Shown: in pieces, positions 1 to 9,325 of the stretch
How positions within the stretch are numbered: the stretch's first letter is position 1
Layout: every line of letters begins with the position of its first letter
Assembly (NCBI GenBank): GCA_963795435.1
Contig: CAWCHV010000007.1
Location: 1,116,001 to 1,180,000 of the forward strand
Length of the DNA: 64,000 nucleotides
Direction of reading: 5' to 3'
DNA from: JAFKFI01 sp963795435
GTDB taxonomy: Bacteria; Pseudomonadota; Alphaproteobacteria; Acetobacterales; Acetobacteraceae
Translations under genes and position numbers: made by a program
Notes under the pieces: generated by a model
What the model was told of the DNA's origin: nothing
Seen by the model: only the letters and a program-made list of their open reading frames with translations
Database searches by the model: none

Positions 1-491
1 TCGAGATGAACACCCGCCTGCAGGTAGAGCACGCCGTCACCGAGATGCTGCTCGGCGTCGACCTCGTCGCGGCCCAGATCCGCGCCGCGGCGGGCGAGCG
101 CCTGCGCTGCATCCTTCCCGCGACGCTCGCGCCGCGCGGCCACGCCATCGAGGCGCGGGTCTACGCGGAAGACCCGAAAAGCTTCTATCCGTCACCCGGC
201 TCGCTCACCCGCTTCCGGCCGCCCACGCCGACCGAGTGGCTGCGGGTCGAGACCGGCTACGCCGAGGGCTGCACGGTGACGCCGTTCTACGATCCGATGC
301 TGGCGAAGATCATCGCCCACGGCCCCGACCGCCCAACCGCCATCGCGCGGTTGGCCGACGCCCTCGCGGCGTTCGAGGTCAGCGGGTTGAGGGCCAATCT
401 CCCCTTCCTGTCGCGGGCACTCGCCGACGAGCGGTTCCGTGCTGGCCAGGTCCACACCGGTCTCGCGGCCGAGATCGTCAAGACGGGCTGA
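1..491 (+). CDS. Biotin carboxylase subunit, C-terminal part (truncated by window edge)
   Basis: The reading frame is open from the left edge and enters at the MNTRLQVEH motif of biotin carboxylases (ATP-dependent carboxylation of biotin on a carrier protein). The remaining ~162 residues cover the end of the ATP-grasp domain and the biotin-carboxylase C-terminal domain (RGHAIEARVYAEDP, then the GLRANLPFL segment). The chain stops shortly after, with no biotinyl (MKM) domain, so this looks like a stand-alone subunit such as AccC rather than a fused acyl-CoA carboxylase alpha chain. The acyl substrate cannot be told from this part. It converges on, and overlaps by 14 nt, the biotin-protein ligase gene, which fits a shared biotin theme. 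Confidence 0.85.
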   Translation, partial: EMNTRLQVEHAVTEMLLGVDLVAAQIRAAAGERLRCILPATLAPRGHAIEARVYAEDPKSFYPSPGSLTRFRPPTPTEWLRVETGYAEGCTVTPFYDPMLAKIIAHGPDRPTAIARLADALAAFEVSGLRANLPFLSRALADERFRAGQVHTGLAAEIVKTG

Positions 492-1236
492 ACAGCACCT
501 CTCCGGTCGAGAAGCTCCGCACCCCGCCGGGCGTACGCAGCAGCAGATGTCCCTCTGGCGACAAGCCGGCGAACGCGCCGTCGACGCGCTGGTCCGCGAA
601 CGCGACGGCCAGCGCCGTCCCGACCGGATGCGCCCGCGCGAGCCACGCCTCGCGAATGGCGTCGAACCCGTCCCGCGACAGCACCGAATGCCAATGCGCG
701 AGACGGGCCAACAGGTGGCGCGCGAACGCTTCGGGCGATGGCGGCGCGACGCCCTCGTCGGGTAGACACGCCGTGACGCGGCCCGGCACCTCTGGCGCCA
801 CCGCCAGGTTGGCGCCGATGCCGATGACGAGCCAGCGCAGGCCGCCCGACTGATCGAGCGCCGTGTCGATCAGGATGCCCGCCAGCTTGCGCTCGCGCAG
901 CAGCACATCGTTCGGCCATTTAAGCACCAGCGCCGCGGGATCGGGCAACAGCGGACGCACGGCGTCGGCAACCGCGATTCCCGTCAGCAGCGGCCATCCT
1001 GCGACGTCGCTGAGGGTGCCCGACGGCCGCAGCAGCACCGAGAGCGACAGATTGCCGAGGGGAGATTGCCACCCACGCCCCCGGCTGCCCCGGCCGCTGG
1101 TCTGGCGCAACGCCAGGACCGCCAACCCTCCCGGCTCCCCGGCGGCAGCGAGCGTCGCGCAGTGATCCGAGGTCGAGCCGATCGCCTCATGCACCTGCAA
1201 CCGCCATATGGGCAGCACGGGGGCCTCGCCGGTCAA
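478..1236 (-). CDS. birA: Biotin-[acetyl-CoA-carboxylase] ligase
   Basis: Encodes 252 residues of biotin-protein ligase, which makes biotinyl-AMP and transfers biotin to carboxylase carrier domains. The biotin-binding loop GRGSRGRGW lies at residues 48-56, KWPNDV at about 106-111 and the adenylate-binding lysine in RKLAGILID at about 117. A C-terminal SH3-like domain follows (about 205-250). There is no N-terminal helix-turn-helix, so it should be the non-repressor type. The 3' end overlaps the convergent biotin carboxylase gene. Confidence 0.9.
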   Translation of the reverse strand: MTGEAPVLPIWRLQVHEAIGSTSDHCATLAAAGEPGGLAVLALRQTSGRGSRGRGWQSPLGNLSLSVLLRPSGTLSDVAGWPLLTGIAVADAVRPLLPDPAALVLKWPNDVLLRERKLAGILIDTALDQSGGLRWLVIGIGANLAVAPEVPGRVTACLPDEGVAPPSPEAFARHLLARLAHWHSVLSRDGFDAIREAWLARAHPVGTALAVAFADQRVDGAFAGLSPEGHLLLRTPGGVRSFSTGEVLFSPS

Positions 1237-1468
1237 TGGAGCAGGCTGGCCGCCTCATGCGCCAACAGCGCAAGGCTGCAAGCGCGTGAGTCGGAGGCTG
1301 TGCTTCCGGCTTCGATGCTCACCCCTTCCCTTCAATCCGATAGGCGGATGGCCACCGGCCGCGGACGCCAGAACTTCGCGGATCGGTACCGGATCGGTCG
1401 GCGTCGCGCCAATCCCGCAAGCGTGGCGGCATGGACGACCTGGCCGGCCTTCATTCCTGACCGGCCTT

Positions 1469-1765
1469 TCATCCGAGCAGTGGGGGAGACAAGTCGGCCT
1501 CCTCCTCCTCATCGGCGGCATCCTCCGCGTCGTCGTCGGACTGCTGGATCGCCGGCGCGTCGTCGAGCTCCGCGTCGCTGTGAGCAGGCGCTGGCGCAGC
1601 CTTCCTGTAGCGTCGGTCCGGCGCGATCCCTCTAACCGCTCGCACCGGCTCGGCCGGCTGTTCCGTGCCGCATTTTGGACACATGGCGCGCGCGCGGGTG
1701 AGGTCGTAGAAATGCGCGCCGCACGATACGCAGGCGCGCTTGCTGCCGAGTTCCGGCTTCGCCAT
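1469..1765 (-). CDS. FYDLN acid domain protein (TIGR02300-type)
   Basis: A 98-residue protein opening MAKPELGSKRACVSCGAHFYDL. It has two CxxC pairs (CVSC near residue 13 and CPKC near 30) that probably bind zinc, the FYDL signature, and a long acidic C-terminal tail rich in D and E. This architecture matches the alphaproteobacterial FYDLN acid family, whose function is unknown. The ATG follows a GGAG-like site. The 230 bp between it and birA show no further gene. Confidence 0.85.
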   Translation of the reverse strand: MAKPELGSKRACVSCGAHFYDLTRARAMCPKCGTEQPAEPVRAVRGIAPDRRYRKAAPAPAHSDAELDDAPAIQQSDDDAEDAADEEEEADLSPPLLG

Positions 1766-1818
1766 GTTGTTCTCCTGACTGAAGCGCCCCCATACCGTCG
1801 ATGCGACAGCCGGCCGAC

Positions 1819-2019
1819 CTACTCCGATCCGCGAGAATCGGCCTCGGCCGCCTGCGAAACGCGGTGGGCCGCCTGTTGCACGGTCATGCCCGGTATGACA
1901 TGGACGCCGCCCGCGGTGGTGGACAGCTTCACGCTGCCCTGCTCGTTGTAGATCGCCACGACATGCTGCGTCTGAACCTTGAGCAGTCCGCCGCCGGTCT
2001 CAAACGTCACCCAGGCCAT
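1819..2019 (-). CDS. Small conserved-looking hypothetical protein
   Basis: A 66-residue protein beginning MAWVTFETGGG. The start at 2019 is chosen because GAGAGGG sits 8 nt upstream; a longer frame to 2052 would overlap the preceding gene. The pattern of alternating hydrophobic residues and a central IYNEQGSVKLST segment suggests a small beta-rich fold, loosely like FlbD-type proteins, but no family can be assigned. It lies 13 nt after the gene ending at 2033 and is probably co-transcribed with it. Confidence 0.5.
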   Translation of the reverse strand: MAWVTFETGGGLLKVQTQHVVAIYNEQGSVKLSTTAGGVHVIPGMTVQQAAHRVSQAAEADSRGSE

Positions 2020-2032
2020 GCGGGCAACCCTC

Positions 2033-2350
2033 TCACCGCGTGCCGCGGGCAATCACCTGAGCCATGTATTCCCGCGACGTCACACCGTCATAGGCCATCG
2101 AGAACGGCTTGTTCGACGCGGACGTCTGTTTGGGTTGCGCCGGTTTCGGGGCGCGCTGTCTCGCCGGCTTGACCGGCTCCCGGACAGGCTTCACGTCCGC
2201 CGGAGCGAGATCGGCCGCGTCGGCCCGCACCCGGCCGGACCGCTCCGCCGACCAATCCGCCACCTCCTTCGCGAGACGCGCCCGGACCCCGGCGTCATCG
2301 GCGGCCTCGCTCTCGGGCTCGGGCAATCCATCGACGGAAACATGGCTCAT
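2033..2350 (-). CDS. Hypothetical acidic/proline-rich protein
   Basis: A 105-residue protein starting MSHVSVDGLPEP at 2350. An AAGGAGGA Shine-Dalgarno 5 nt upstream makes this start more convincing than the in-frame ATG at 2422. Residues 1-60 are charged (acidic then basic), followed by a proline/lysine-rich linker and a short C-terminal motif FSMAYDGVTSREYMAQVIARG. That ending resembles a short binding motif, but the family is not recognised. It heads a two-gene unit with the 66-residue protein downstream. Confidence 0.55.
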   Translation of the reverse strand: MSHVSVDGLPEPESEAADDAGVRARLAKEVADWSAERSGRVRADAADLAPADVKPVREPVKPARQRAPKPAQPKQTSASNKPFSMAYDGVTSREYMAQVIARGTR

Positions 2351-2642
2351 CGGCGTCCTCCTTGTTCTGGACCCATCAGGGCGCGATTCGGGCGACCGGC
2401 AGGCGGCGTCCGTCTCGACCAAAAGAAGTCCGGGCAGGCTGAAAGCCGCTACCGAGCATGTCTCGCGGCGTTCACCTATCTGGTGTCCAATTGCTCGGAT
2501 GTATCGACTAGATAGTGCGTTTCACTGTCGAATACAAGTTTCGGCGTGTAGCGACGCCGGCCATATGCCAACTCGATCCCAGAAGTTCACTTCGGGTATG
2601 ACATGATATTGAAGCAGCTTGCCGCGATGCGGCCCGGCTCGA

Positions 2643-2951
2643 TCAGGCAGGTTCCGGATCGTCGAGGTCGCCGCTCCAGATCGTCACGAGGCCGTCGACT
2701 GAATCTGGCCTGATCTTGAACTTAGCCCGCGCGACCTGCTCGACCCGGTCCCGCACCTTCTCGAAGCACGTCAGGAGCTCGGCCGGCTTGGCATATCGGC
2801 GGTCGCTGATGTCCTGAAGCGCTTCTTTCGAAATGGCGCAGGACAACACCTGCCCGTCCTCGACGATCTCGAAAAGCACGCGGTTGCGATCCCACCGGGG
2901 CGGGGTTGGCAATCCCGGCGGCTCCTCGGCGCCGATTCGGGCGCCGGTCAA
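2643..2951 (-). CDS. DUF1488-like protein
   Basis: About 102 residues. The core runs from RWDRNRVLFEIVEDGQVLSC through CAISKEAL to VTIWSGDLDD and matches the layout of DUF1488 proteins: a short beta-strand core with a CAISxEAL segment. No function is known for that family. The only in-frame starts are weak (TTG at 2951) and there is no clear ribosome binding site, so the N-terminus is uncertain. About 200 bp on either side contain no further gene that I can support. Confidence 0.55.
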   Translation of the reverse strand: MTGARIGAEEPPGLPTPPRWDRNRVLFEIVEDGQVLSCAISKEALQDISDRRYAKPAELLTCFEKVRDRVEQVARAKFKIRPDSVDGLVTIWSGDLDDPEPA

Positions 2952-3157
2952 GCCGGCACCGACGGGGAATGAACAATGCCCCTACCCGCATCCCCGTCAA
3001 TGGCTTCCGTCATGCTCCCAGGAAAAGAGTTCAACCGGCTGATCCTCTGTAACAATCGGGCGTCTGTGTTTCACCCGGGTGTAGCAGTATTCAAACAAAA
3101 GGTGGGTTCTCCGCCAGGGTTTGCAAGACAAGGCTCGTCGGTTCTGTCCAGCCGGGA

Positions 3158-4723
3158 TCACCGAGCTTGGGCGTCCCGCAGGATCATCTCGGACAGTTTC
3201 TCGCCAATCATGATCGAGGGCGCGTTCGTGTTGCCGGCGACGATTGACGGCATGATCGAGGCGTCGGCCACCCGGAGCCGCTCGATCCCGTGGACGCGCA
3301 GGCGCGGATCGACCACCGCGTCCACCTCATGACCCATCCGGCAGGTGCCGACCGGATGGAAATTGGCCACTGCGCGGGCCCGGATGTCGGCGAGGAGATC
3401 GGCATCGCTCACCACCGGCGCGCCGGGCATCACCTCGCCCGTCACGAACCGCGCCAGCGCCGGTTGAGCCGCAATCTGGCGCGAGACCCGCATTCCGTGC
3501 AGCACCGCCTGAACATCGTAGTCGCTGCACCGTCCCGCGACCCTCCGGGCGCAGATGCACCGGGCTGATGGTGAAGGCGGAGAACGGATGCGGCTGAATC
3601 CCGGTGCGCACCCGCGCCTCAGTGCTCCAGGCCGACATGTTGATCTGCAAATCGGGCCGCTCGAGCCGCCGGTCGCTGCGGATGAAGGCGCCGACATGCA
3701 CCCCGGTCGTGGTCAGCGGGCCGGAGCGTGTCAGGGCGTATTGCGCCGCCGCCGCGACACGCCGCGGCAGGCTCGCCGCGAGGTCGTTCAGCGTGGCGGA
3801 GGAGCAGCGATACACCAGATAGGTGTTGAAATGGTCCTGCAGATGCGCGCCGACACCAGGCATTTCGCGGATCACGGGAATGCCGAATTCTTGCAGCAGA
3901 TCTGGCGGCCCAAGTCCCGATAGCTGGAGCAGCTGCGGCGAGCCGAACGCGCCGCCCGAGATGACGATTTCCCCGTGCGCCCGCGCCGTTCGCAAGCCGG
4001 CTAACGTGCGATACTCCACACCGACCGCGCGGTTGTTCTCGATCAGGATGCGGGTCGCGTGTGCCCCCGTCTCGATCGTCAGATTCCCCCGCCCGCGCGC
4101 CGGGCGCAGATAGGCACGCGCCGAACTCCAGCGGCGGCGATTCCGGGCAGTGAACTGATAATAGCCGGCGCCCTCCTGGCGAGGGCCGTTGAAGTCGGGA
4201 TTGGCCGGAATGCCGGCCTCGATCGCCGCCGCCAGCATCGCGCGGGCGAGCGGAAACTCGGCGGGGATGTCCGAGACATGCAGCGGCCCCCCGACGCCGT
4301 GCAGTTCGTCGGCGCCGCGCTCCTGGTTCTCGGCGCGCTTGAAGAAGGGCAGCACCGAATCCCAATCCCACCCCTCGCACCCGCGCTGGCGCCATTCGTC
4401 GTAATCGCCCGGCGTGCCTCGCATGTAGACCGTGCCGTTAAGCGAGCTGGTCCCGCCCAGCACCTTGCCGCGCGGCTGATAGAGACGGTACGGTTGTTGA
4501 GCTGCTCCACCGGCTCGCTTTCGAACATCCAGTTCATCCGGGGATCGGTGAAGATCCTGGTGTAGCCGAGCGGAATGTGGATCCACGGGTTCCGGTCGCG
4601 CGGCCCGGCTTCCAGCAGCAGCACGCGGTATCGTCCGGACTCGCTGAGCCGCCCCGCCACGGCGCAACCCGCCGACCCGGCACCGGTCACGATGAAATCG
4701 TAGGTGTTCTGCTCGCCCGCCAT
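3158..4723 (-). pseudogene. GMC oxidoreductase (choline-dehydrogenase-like), frameshifted and internally deleted
   Basis: Starts MAGEQNTYDFIVTGAGSAG (FAD-binding GxGxxG) and ends with the catalytic-histidine segment NFHPVGTCRMG and the GMC C-terminus NTNAPSIMIGEKL. The frame breaks twice. Near 4485, NNRT changes frame before YQPRGKVLGG, consistent with one lost base. Near 3540, after HLRPEGRGTV, the frame changes and about 20 residues normally found before the last helical region are missing. The second lesion is too large for a simple base-call error, so I call a pseudogene. Relatives oxidise alcohols such as choline or long-chain alcohols. Confidence 0.8.
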
Positions 4724-4816
4724 CGCAGCCCCCGCGCTCGTCCCCGTCGCAATCCGGGTCCGATGATCGAGCCAGGCTATACGGGTCGGGCGCGCCGATC
4801 CAATCGGGCGCGGGAA

Positions 4817-4888
4817 TGCTGCTGGAGGGGATTGAACTCTCGACCTCCCCCTTACCAAGGGGGTGCTCTACCACTGAGCTACAGCAGC
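4817..4888 (-). tRNA. tRNA-Thr (anticodon GGT)
   Basis: A cloverleaf is readable on the minus strand. The 7-bp acceptor stem GCTGCTG/CAGCAGC is perfect, the D arm contains AGCTCAGTGGTAGAGC, the anticodon stem is CCCCC/GGGGG with loop TTGGTAA (anticodon GGT), and the T loop is TTCAATC. The T stem carries one mismatch. The discriminator is A and CCA is not encoded. Confidence 0.93.
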
Positions 4889-4965
4889 GCCGGGCGGCGC
4901 GGTATACCCCTGGCGAGCAGGGCGGCGCAAGCGCGACCGTCGGGGCGCTCCGATGGGGTGGGACA

Positions 4966-5130
4966 ATGACCGAAACACGCAAGCCGCGGCCCCGCGAGAT
5001 CACGTCCACGCGGGCCGAGGCTCAGAAAGGCGACCGCCTCAAGCGGGAGGCCGAGGCGCTGCGGGCCAATCTGCGCAAACGCAAGGAGCAGGAACGCGCG
5101 CGCAAGGCTGGCCCCGAGAAATCCGGCTGA
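4966..5130 (+). CDS. Small basic hypothetical protein upstream of dcd/murA
   Basis: A 54-residue protein, MTETRKPRPREITSTRAEAQ onward, almost entirely charged with an alpha-helical, possibly coiled-coil C-terminal half (LKREAEALRANLRKRKEQ). Short proteins with an ALRANLxxRK-type helix are common next to murA in alphaproteobacteria. The role is unknown. The ATG follows GGGTGGGACA, a weak ribosome binding site. Confidence 0.5.
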   Translation: MTETRKPRPREITSTRAEAQKGDRLKREAEALRANLRKRKEQERARKAGPEKSG

Positions 5131-5308
5131 ACGACCAGGCGCGCGTCATGCGGCGAGCCGGCGCACATGGCCCAAGGGCGGACGTTCCTTGGTCCGAATC
5201 GCCGGTTCGGTGCATACGACGCTCGGGCTTGGCGGCTTCGGTTTACGTGCCCGGCACAGCTGGGCTAGACCAGCCGCCCGCCAGCCGCCGAGCCGGAGTC
5301 GTCCCTCC

Positions 5309-5863
5309 ATGTCTGTCATGCCCGATCGCTGGATCCGCCAGATGGCCGCCGAGTGCGGCATGATCGAGCCGTTCGTCGAGACGCAGAGGCGCGAAGGAGT
5401 CATCAGCTACGGCCTGTCGAGCTACGGCTACGACGCACGCGTCGCCGACGAATTCAAAATCTTCACCAATGTCGACAGCGCGGTTATCGACCCCAAGGCG
5501 TTCGCCCCCACCAGCTTCGTCGACCGCCGCGCGCCCGTCTGCATCATCCCGCCCAACAGCTTCGCGCTGGCCCATACGGTCGAATACTTCCGCATCCCGC
5601 GCGATATCCTGGTGATCTGCCTCGGCAAATCCACCTACGCGCGCTGCGGCATCATCGTGAACGTGACGCCGCTCGAGCCGGAATGGGAGGGCCAGGTGAC
5701 CATCGAGATCAGCAACACCACGCCGCTGCCGGCGAAGATCCACGCGCATGAGGGGATCTGCCAGTTCCTGTTCCTCCAGGGCGCCGGCCCCTGCGAAGTG
5801 AGCTACGCCGACAAGGCGGGCAAATACATGCGCCAGCGCGGCGTCGCGCTCCCGAAGCTGTAA
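5309..5863 (+). CDS. dcd: dCTP deaminase
   Basis: Encodes 184 residues from the ATG at 5309 (MSVMPDRWIR), matching the usual Dcd length. Dcd deaminates dCTP to dUTP and so supplies dTMP synthesis. The active-site segment GKSTYAR lies at residues 107-113 (Ser108 and Arg112 equivalents), and PEWEGQVTIEISN carries the catalytic Glu at about 133. A second ATG at 5318 is possible. It is followed 21 nt later by murA in the same direction. Confidence 0.95.
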   Translation: MSVMPDRWIRQMAAECGMIEPFVETQRREGVISYGLSSYGYDARVADEFKIFTNVDSAVIDPKAFAPTSFVDRRAPVCIIPPNSFALAHTVEYFRIPRDILVICLGKSTYARCGIIVNVTPLEPEWEGQVTIEISNTTPLPAKIHAHEGICQFLFLQGAGPCEVSYADKAGKYMRQRGVALPKL

Positions 5864-5884
5864 GCCGCCCAAGGCTGGAGACAT

Positions 5885-7147
5885 ATGGATCGTATCAGAA
5901 TCCGGGGTGGCAAACCGCTCTCGGGCGAGATCGCCATCGGCGGCGCCAAGAACGCCGCGCTTCCGCTCATGGCCGCCGGGCTGCTCACCGAGGACCGGCT
6001 CGTGCTGTTCAACGTGCCGCTGCTCGACGACATCCACACGATGTCGACGCTGCTGGCGCAGCACGGCATCGCGGTGGATCACCTGACCAGCGACGGTCGC
6101 GCGCTTTCGCTCGGCGGCCCGATCACCAGCACCGAGGCGCCGTACGACATCGTCCGAAAGATGCGCGCCTCCTTCCTCGTGCTCGGCCCGGTGTTGGCGC
6201 GGATGGGCGAGGCCCGCGTCTCGCTGCCGGGCGGCTGCGGCATCGGCACCCGGCCGGTCGATCTGCACCTCAAGGGCCTCGAACAGATGGGCGCCAGGAT
6301 CCGGCTGGACGGCGGCTACATCCATGCCGCCACCCGCGGACGCCTCCGAGGCGCCAACATCGTGCTGCCCTTCGCCTCGGTGGGCGCCACCGAGAACCTG
6401 CTCATGGCCGCGAGCCTCGCCGACGGCGAGACGGTAATCGCCAACGCCGCCCGTGAGCCGGAGATCGGCGACCTTGCCCTCTGCCTTCGCGCGATGGGCG
6501 CGCGGATCGAGGGGATCGGGACCGACCGGCTGTCTGTCGAGGGCGTGGAGCGGCTGCATGGCGCCGAACACAGCATCGTCCCCGATCGCATCGAGACCGG
6601 CACCTACCTCTGCGCCGCCGCGATTACCGGAGGAGAAATCCGGCTGCGACATGCCCGGATCGAGCATCTGGGCGCGCTTGTCCGGGTCCTGGCGGAGGCG
6701 GGTGTCGAACTGTCCGAAGCGGATGACTGCCTCATCGCCCGCCGGATGAATGGGCTCCGAGGCGTCGATTGCATGACCGAGCCCTATCCCGGCTTCCCGA
6801 CCGACATGCAGGCCCAGTTCATGGCGCTGATGTCGGTCGCCGAGGGGGCGGCGATGGTGACGGAGACGATCTTCGAGAACCGCTTCATGCACGTCCTGGA
6901 ACTCAACCGAATGGGCGCGCGGATCAACGTTCACGGGGCCTCCGCCATTGTCCGCGGGGTGCCAGCGCTCTCGGGCGCGCCTGTAATGGCGACCGACCTG
7001 CGTGCCTCGGTCTCCCTCGTCCTGGCTGGACTGGCCGCGAAGGGCGAGACCGTGGTGAACCGGGTCTATCATCTGGATCGAGGCTACGAGGCATTGGAGC
7101 AGAAGCTCGCGGCCTGCGGGGCGGACATAGAACGTCTGAGGGGCTGA
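5885..7147 (+). CDS. murA: UDP-N-acetylglucosamine 1-carboxyvinyltransferase
   Basis: Encodes 420 residues, the usual MurA length. The enzyme transfers enolpyruvate from PEP to UDP-GlcNAc, the first committed step of peptidoglycan synthesis, in the cytoplasm. The substrate-binding GGAKNAALP is at residues 19-27, and the fosfomycin-target Cys is in PGGCGIGTRPVDLH at about 118. The DMQAQFMAL and GYEALEQKL segments are present. The gene sits between dcd and hisG, all rightward. Confidence 0.97.
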   Translation: MDRIRIRGGKPLSGEIAIGGAKNAALPLMAAGLLTEDRLVLFNVPLLDDIHTMSTLLAQHGIAVDHLTSDGRALSLGGPITSTEAPYDIVRKMRASFLVLGPVLARMGEARVSLPGGCGIGTRPVDLHLKGLEQMGARIRLDGGYIHAATRGRLRGANIVLPFASVGATENLLMAASLADGETVIANAAREPEIGDLALCLRAMGARIEGIGTDRLSVEGVERLHGAEHSIVPDRIETGTYLCAAAITGGEIRLRHARIEHLGALVRVLAEAGVELSEADDCLIARRMNGLRGVDCMTEPYPGFPTDMQAQFMALMSVAEGAAMVTETIFENRFMHVLELNRMGARINVHGASAIVRGVPALSGAPVMATDLRASVSLVLAGLAAKGETVVNRVYHLDRGYEALEQKLAACGADIERLRG

Positions 7148-7239
7148 GGCTTCCCGACCGCCGCCGCGAGGGTGTAGAGCCCCGCAAGCCGCCCCCGGCC
7201 GAGCCTCAGCCGGGATACCAAGGCCGCCGGAGGAGACCG

Positions 7240-7929
7240 ATGACCGCGCCCTACAAGGCCGCAGCCCTGGAGCCCGAAGCGACCGGCCCGCTCGTTATGG
7301 CGCTGCCGAAGGGGCGCATCCTGGGAGAGTGCGGCGAACTGCTCGACCGAGCGGGGGTCCACCCCGCCGCCGACTACGCCGACGAGGACAGCCGGCGGCT
7401 GCGCTTCCCCACCGATGACCCGGACCTCGACGTGGTGAGGGTGCGGCCGTTCGACGTGGCGACCTTCGTGGCTTTCGGTGCGGCGCAGATCGGCATCTGC
7501 GGCGCCGACGTGCTGATGGAATTCGACTATCCGGAAATCTACGCCCCGCTCGATCTCGGCATCGGCATCTGCCGCATCTCGGTCGCCGAGCCGCGCGAGA
7601 CGGCAGGCTCCGACGACCCGACCCGCTGGTCCCGCGTCCGGGTCGCCACCAAGTATCCGACGATCGCCCGCCGCCACTTCGCCGCGCGCGGCGTCCACGC
7701 CGACGTGGTAAGCCTTAATGGCGCAATGGAGCTCGCCCCCGGCCTCGGCCTTTCGCGACTGATCGTGGATCTGGTGCAGACCGGCTCGACCCTGAAGGCC
7801 AACGGCCTGGTCGAGACCGAAGTGATCGCCGGGATCACCAGCCGCCTCATAGTCAACCGCACCGCGCTCAAAACACGGCCGGAGGCGATCGGCGGCTGGA
7901 TCAACCGCTTCCGAACCGCCCTCTCGTGA
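7240..7929 (+). CDS. hisG: ATP phosphoribosyltransferase, short (HisG-S) form
   Basis: Encodes 229 residues from the ATG at 7240, behind CCGGAGGAGACCG. It catalyses the first step of histidine synthesis (ATP + PRPP). MALPKGRILGE near residue 20 and the phosphate loop DLVQTGSTLKANGL near 180 are diagnostic. The chain ends without the roughly 80-residue regulatory ACT-like domain, so it is the short form, which needs a HisZ partner; no hisZ is in this window. The TGA stop overlaps the GTG start of hisD (GTGA). Confidence 0.95.
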   Translation: MTAPYKAAALEPEATGPLVMALPKGRILGECGELLDRAGVHPAADYADEDSRRLRFPTDDPDLDVVRVRPFDVATFVAFGAAQIGICGADVLMEFDYPEIYAPLDLGIGICRISVAEPRETAGSDDPTRWSRVRVATKYPTIARRHFAARGVHADVVSLNGAMELAPGLGLSRLIVDLVQTGSTLKANGLVETEVIAGITSRLIVNRTALKTRPEAIGGWINRFRTALS

Positions 7930-9224
7930 AGCGCCTCTCGACCGCGGATCCCGGCTTCGCGTCGGCCTTCGATGCGTTGCTCGCCGGGGCGCGCGAAACG
8001 ACGGAGCGGGTCGACCGGGCTGTCGCGGCAATCATTTCCGCCGTGCGGGCGCGCGGCGACGCGGCGCTATGCGAATACACGTGCCGCTTCGACCGGCTGC
8101 CGATGACCCCGGAGCGGCTGCGGATCACGCCGGCTGAGATCGACGCGGCGGTGGCGAGCATTCCGGCCGACCTTGCCGACGCGCTCGACCTCGCTGCGCG
8201 CCGGATCGAGGCGTTCCACAAGGCTCAGCTTCCCGCCGACCTGCGCACCACGGACGCGGCGGGCCTCACGCTCGGGATGCGCTGGACGTCGCTCGACGCG
8301 GTCGGGCTCTACGTGCCGGGTGGCAAGGCCGCTTATCCGTCTTCCGTCCTGATGAACGCCCTGCCCGCCCGCGTCGCCGGCGTCCGCCGCATCGCGATGT
8401 GCGTCCCGAGCCCCGACGGCGTGCTCAACCCGCTGGTCCTCGCCGCCGCCCGGCGGGCCGGCGTGAACGAGATCTACCGGGTCGGCGGCGCGCAGGCGAT
8501 CGCGGCGCTGGCCTGGGGCACGGCGACCATCGCGGCGGTGGACCGGATTGTCGGACCGGGCAACGCCTACGTCGCGGAAGCCAAGCGGCAGGTGTTCGGG
8601 CGGGTGGGGATCGACGGGGTCGCCGGCCCATCCGAGGTTGTGATCCTGGCCGACCGCGACAACGACCCCCGTCTCGTGGCCATGGACCTGCTGGCGCAGG
8701 CCGAGCACGACGAGGCGGCGCAAGCCATCCTGATCACCGACGACCCGACCTTCGCGAGCGCCGTCGCCGAGGCCGTGGCGACGGAGATCCCCGCCCTGCC
8801 CCGCGCGGCGATCGCCGGGGCGAGCTGGCAGGCGCATGGCGCGATCATCCTCGCGCGGAGCTGGGACGAGGCAATTGAACTGGTGGACCGGCTGGCGCCC
8901 GAGCATTTGCAAATCATGGTGCGCGACCCCGAGACCCTGTTCGCCCGCGTGCGCCACGCCGGAGCGGCGTTCCTGGGCGGGTTCTGCCCCGAGGCGATCG
9001 GGGACTACGTTGCCGGGCCGAACCATGTGCTGCCGACCGGGCGCACCGCACGCTTTGCCTCCGGTCTGTCGGTGTTCGACTTTCTCAAGCGCACCACTTG
9101 GGTCGCGGCGGACGCGCGCGCGCTAGCCGAGGTCGGCCCGGCCGCCGTGGCACTGGCGGAAGCCGAGGGGCTTCACGCCCACGCCCGCAGCGTGGCCCTT
9201 CGCCTCAACCCGAGGCCCGCGTGA
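7926..9224 (+). CDS. hisD: Histidinol dehydrogenase
   Basis: Encodes 432 residues from a GTG start that overlaps the hisG stop, implying translational coupling. It performs the last two oxidations of histidine synthesis (histidinol to histidine, NAD and Zn dependent). Recognisable segments include GLYVPGGKAAYPSSVLMNALPA (split here), GGAQAIAALAWGT, VGPGNAYVAEAK, the zinc-ligand region LLAQAEHDE, and APEHLQ near residue 325. The stop codon falls inside a 14-bp tandem repeat. Confidence 0.97.
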   Translation: MKRLSTADPGFASAFDALLAGARETTERVDRAVAAIISAVRARGDAALCEYTCRFDRLPMTPERLRITPAEIDAAVASIPADLADALDLAARRIEAFHKAQLPADLRTTDAAGLTLGMRWTSLDAVGLYVPGGKAAYPSSVLMNALPARVAGVRRIAMCVPSPDGVLNPLVLAAARRAGVNEIYRVGGAQAIAALAWGTATIAAVDRIVGPGNAYVAEAKRQVFGRVGIDGVAGPSEVVILADRDNDPRLVAMDLLAQAEHDEAAQAILITDDPTFASAVAEAVATEIPALPRAAIAGASWQAHGAIILARSWDEAIELVDRLAPEHLQIMVRDPETLFARVRHAGAAFLGGFCPEAIGDYVAGPNHVLPTGRTARFASGLSVFDFLKRTTWVAADARALAEVGPAAVALAEAEGLHAHARSVALRLNPRPA

Positions 9225-9271
9225 CCCGCCCTGCTTGACCCGCCCTGCTTGACCCGCCCTGCTTGACCCGC
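9222..9271. repeat. 14-bp tandem repeat, three and a half copies
   Basis: The unit TGACCCGCCCTGCT occurs three times head to tail (9222-9235, 9236-9249, 9250-9263), followed by TGACCCGC. The first unit contains the hisD stop codon. Each copy offers a TGA in one frame, so the array reads as repeated stop codons between hisD and infA. Confidence 0.95.
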
Positions 9272-9325
9272 GTGGTCCGGAGCATCATGTTCCGGCGCGA
9301 CAATCACTCAATAGAACGAGGCCTG

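Noticed and set aside
5131..5308. Possible extra N-terminus of dcd (open frame back to 5189)
   Set aside because: The extension has no family similarity; starting at 5309 gives the standard 184-residue Dcd.
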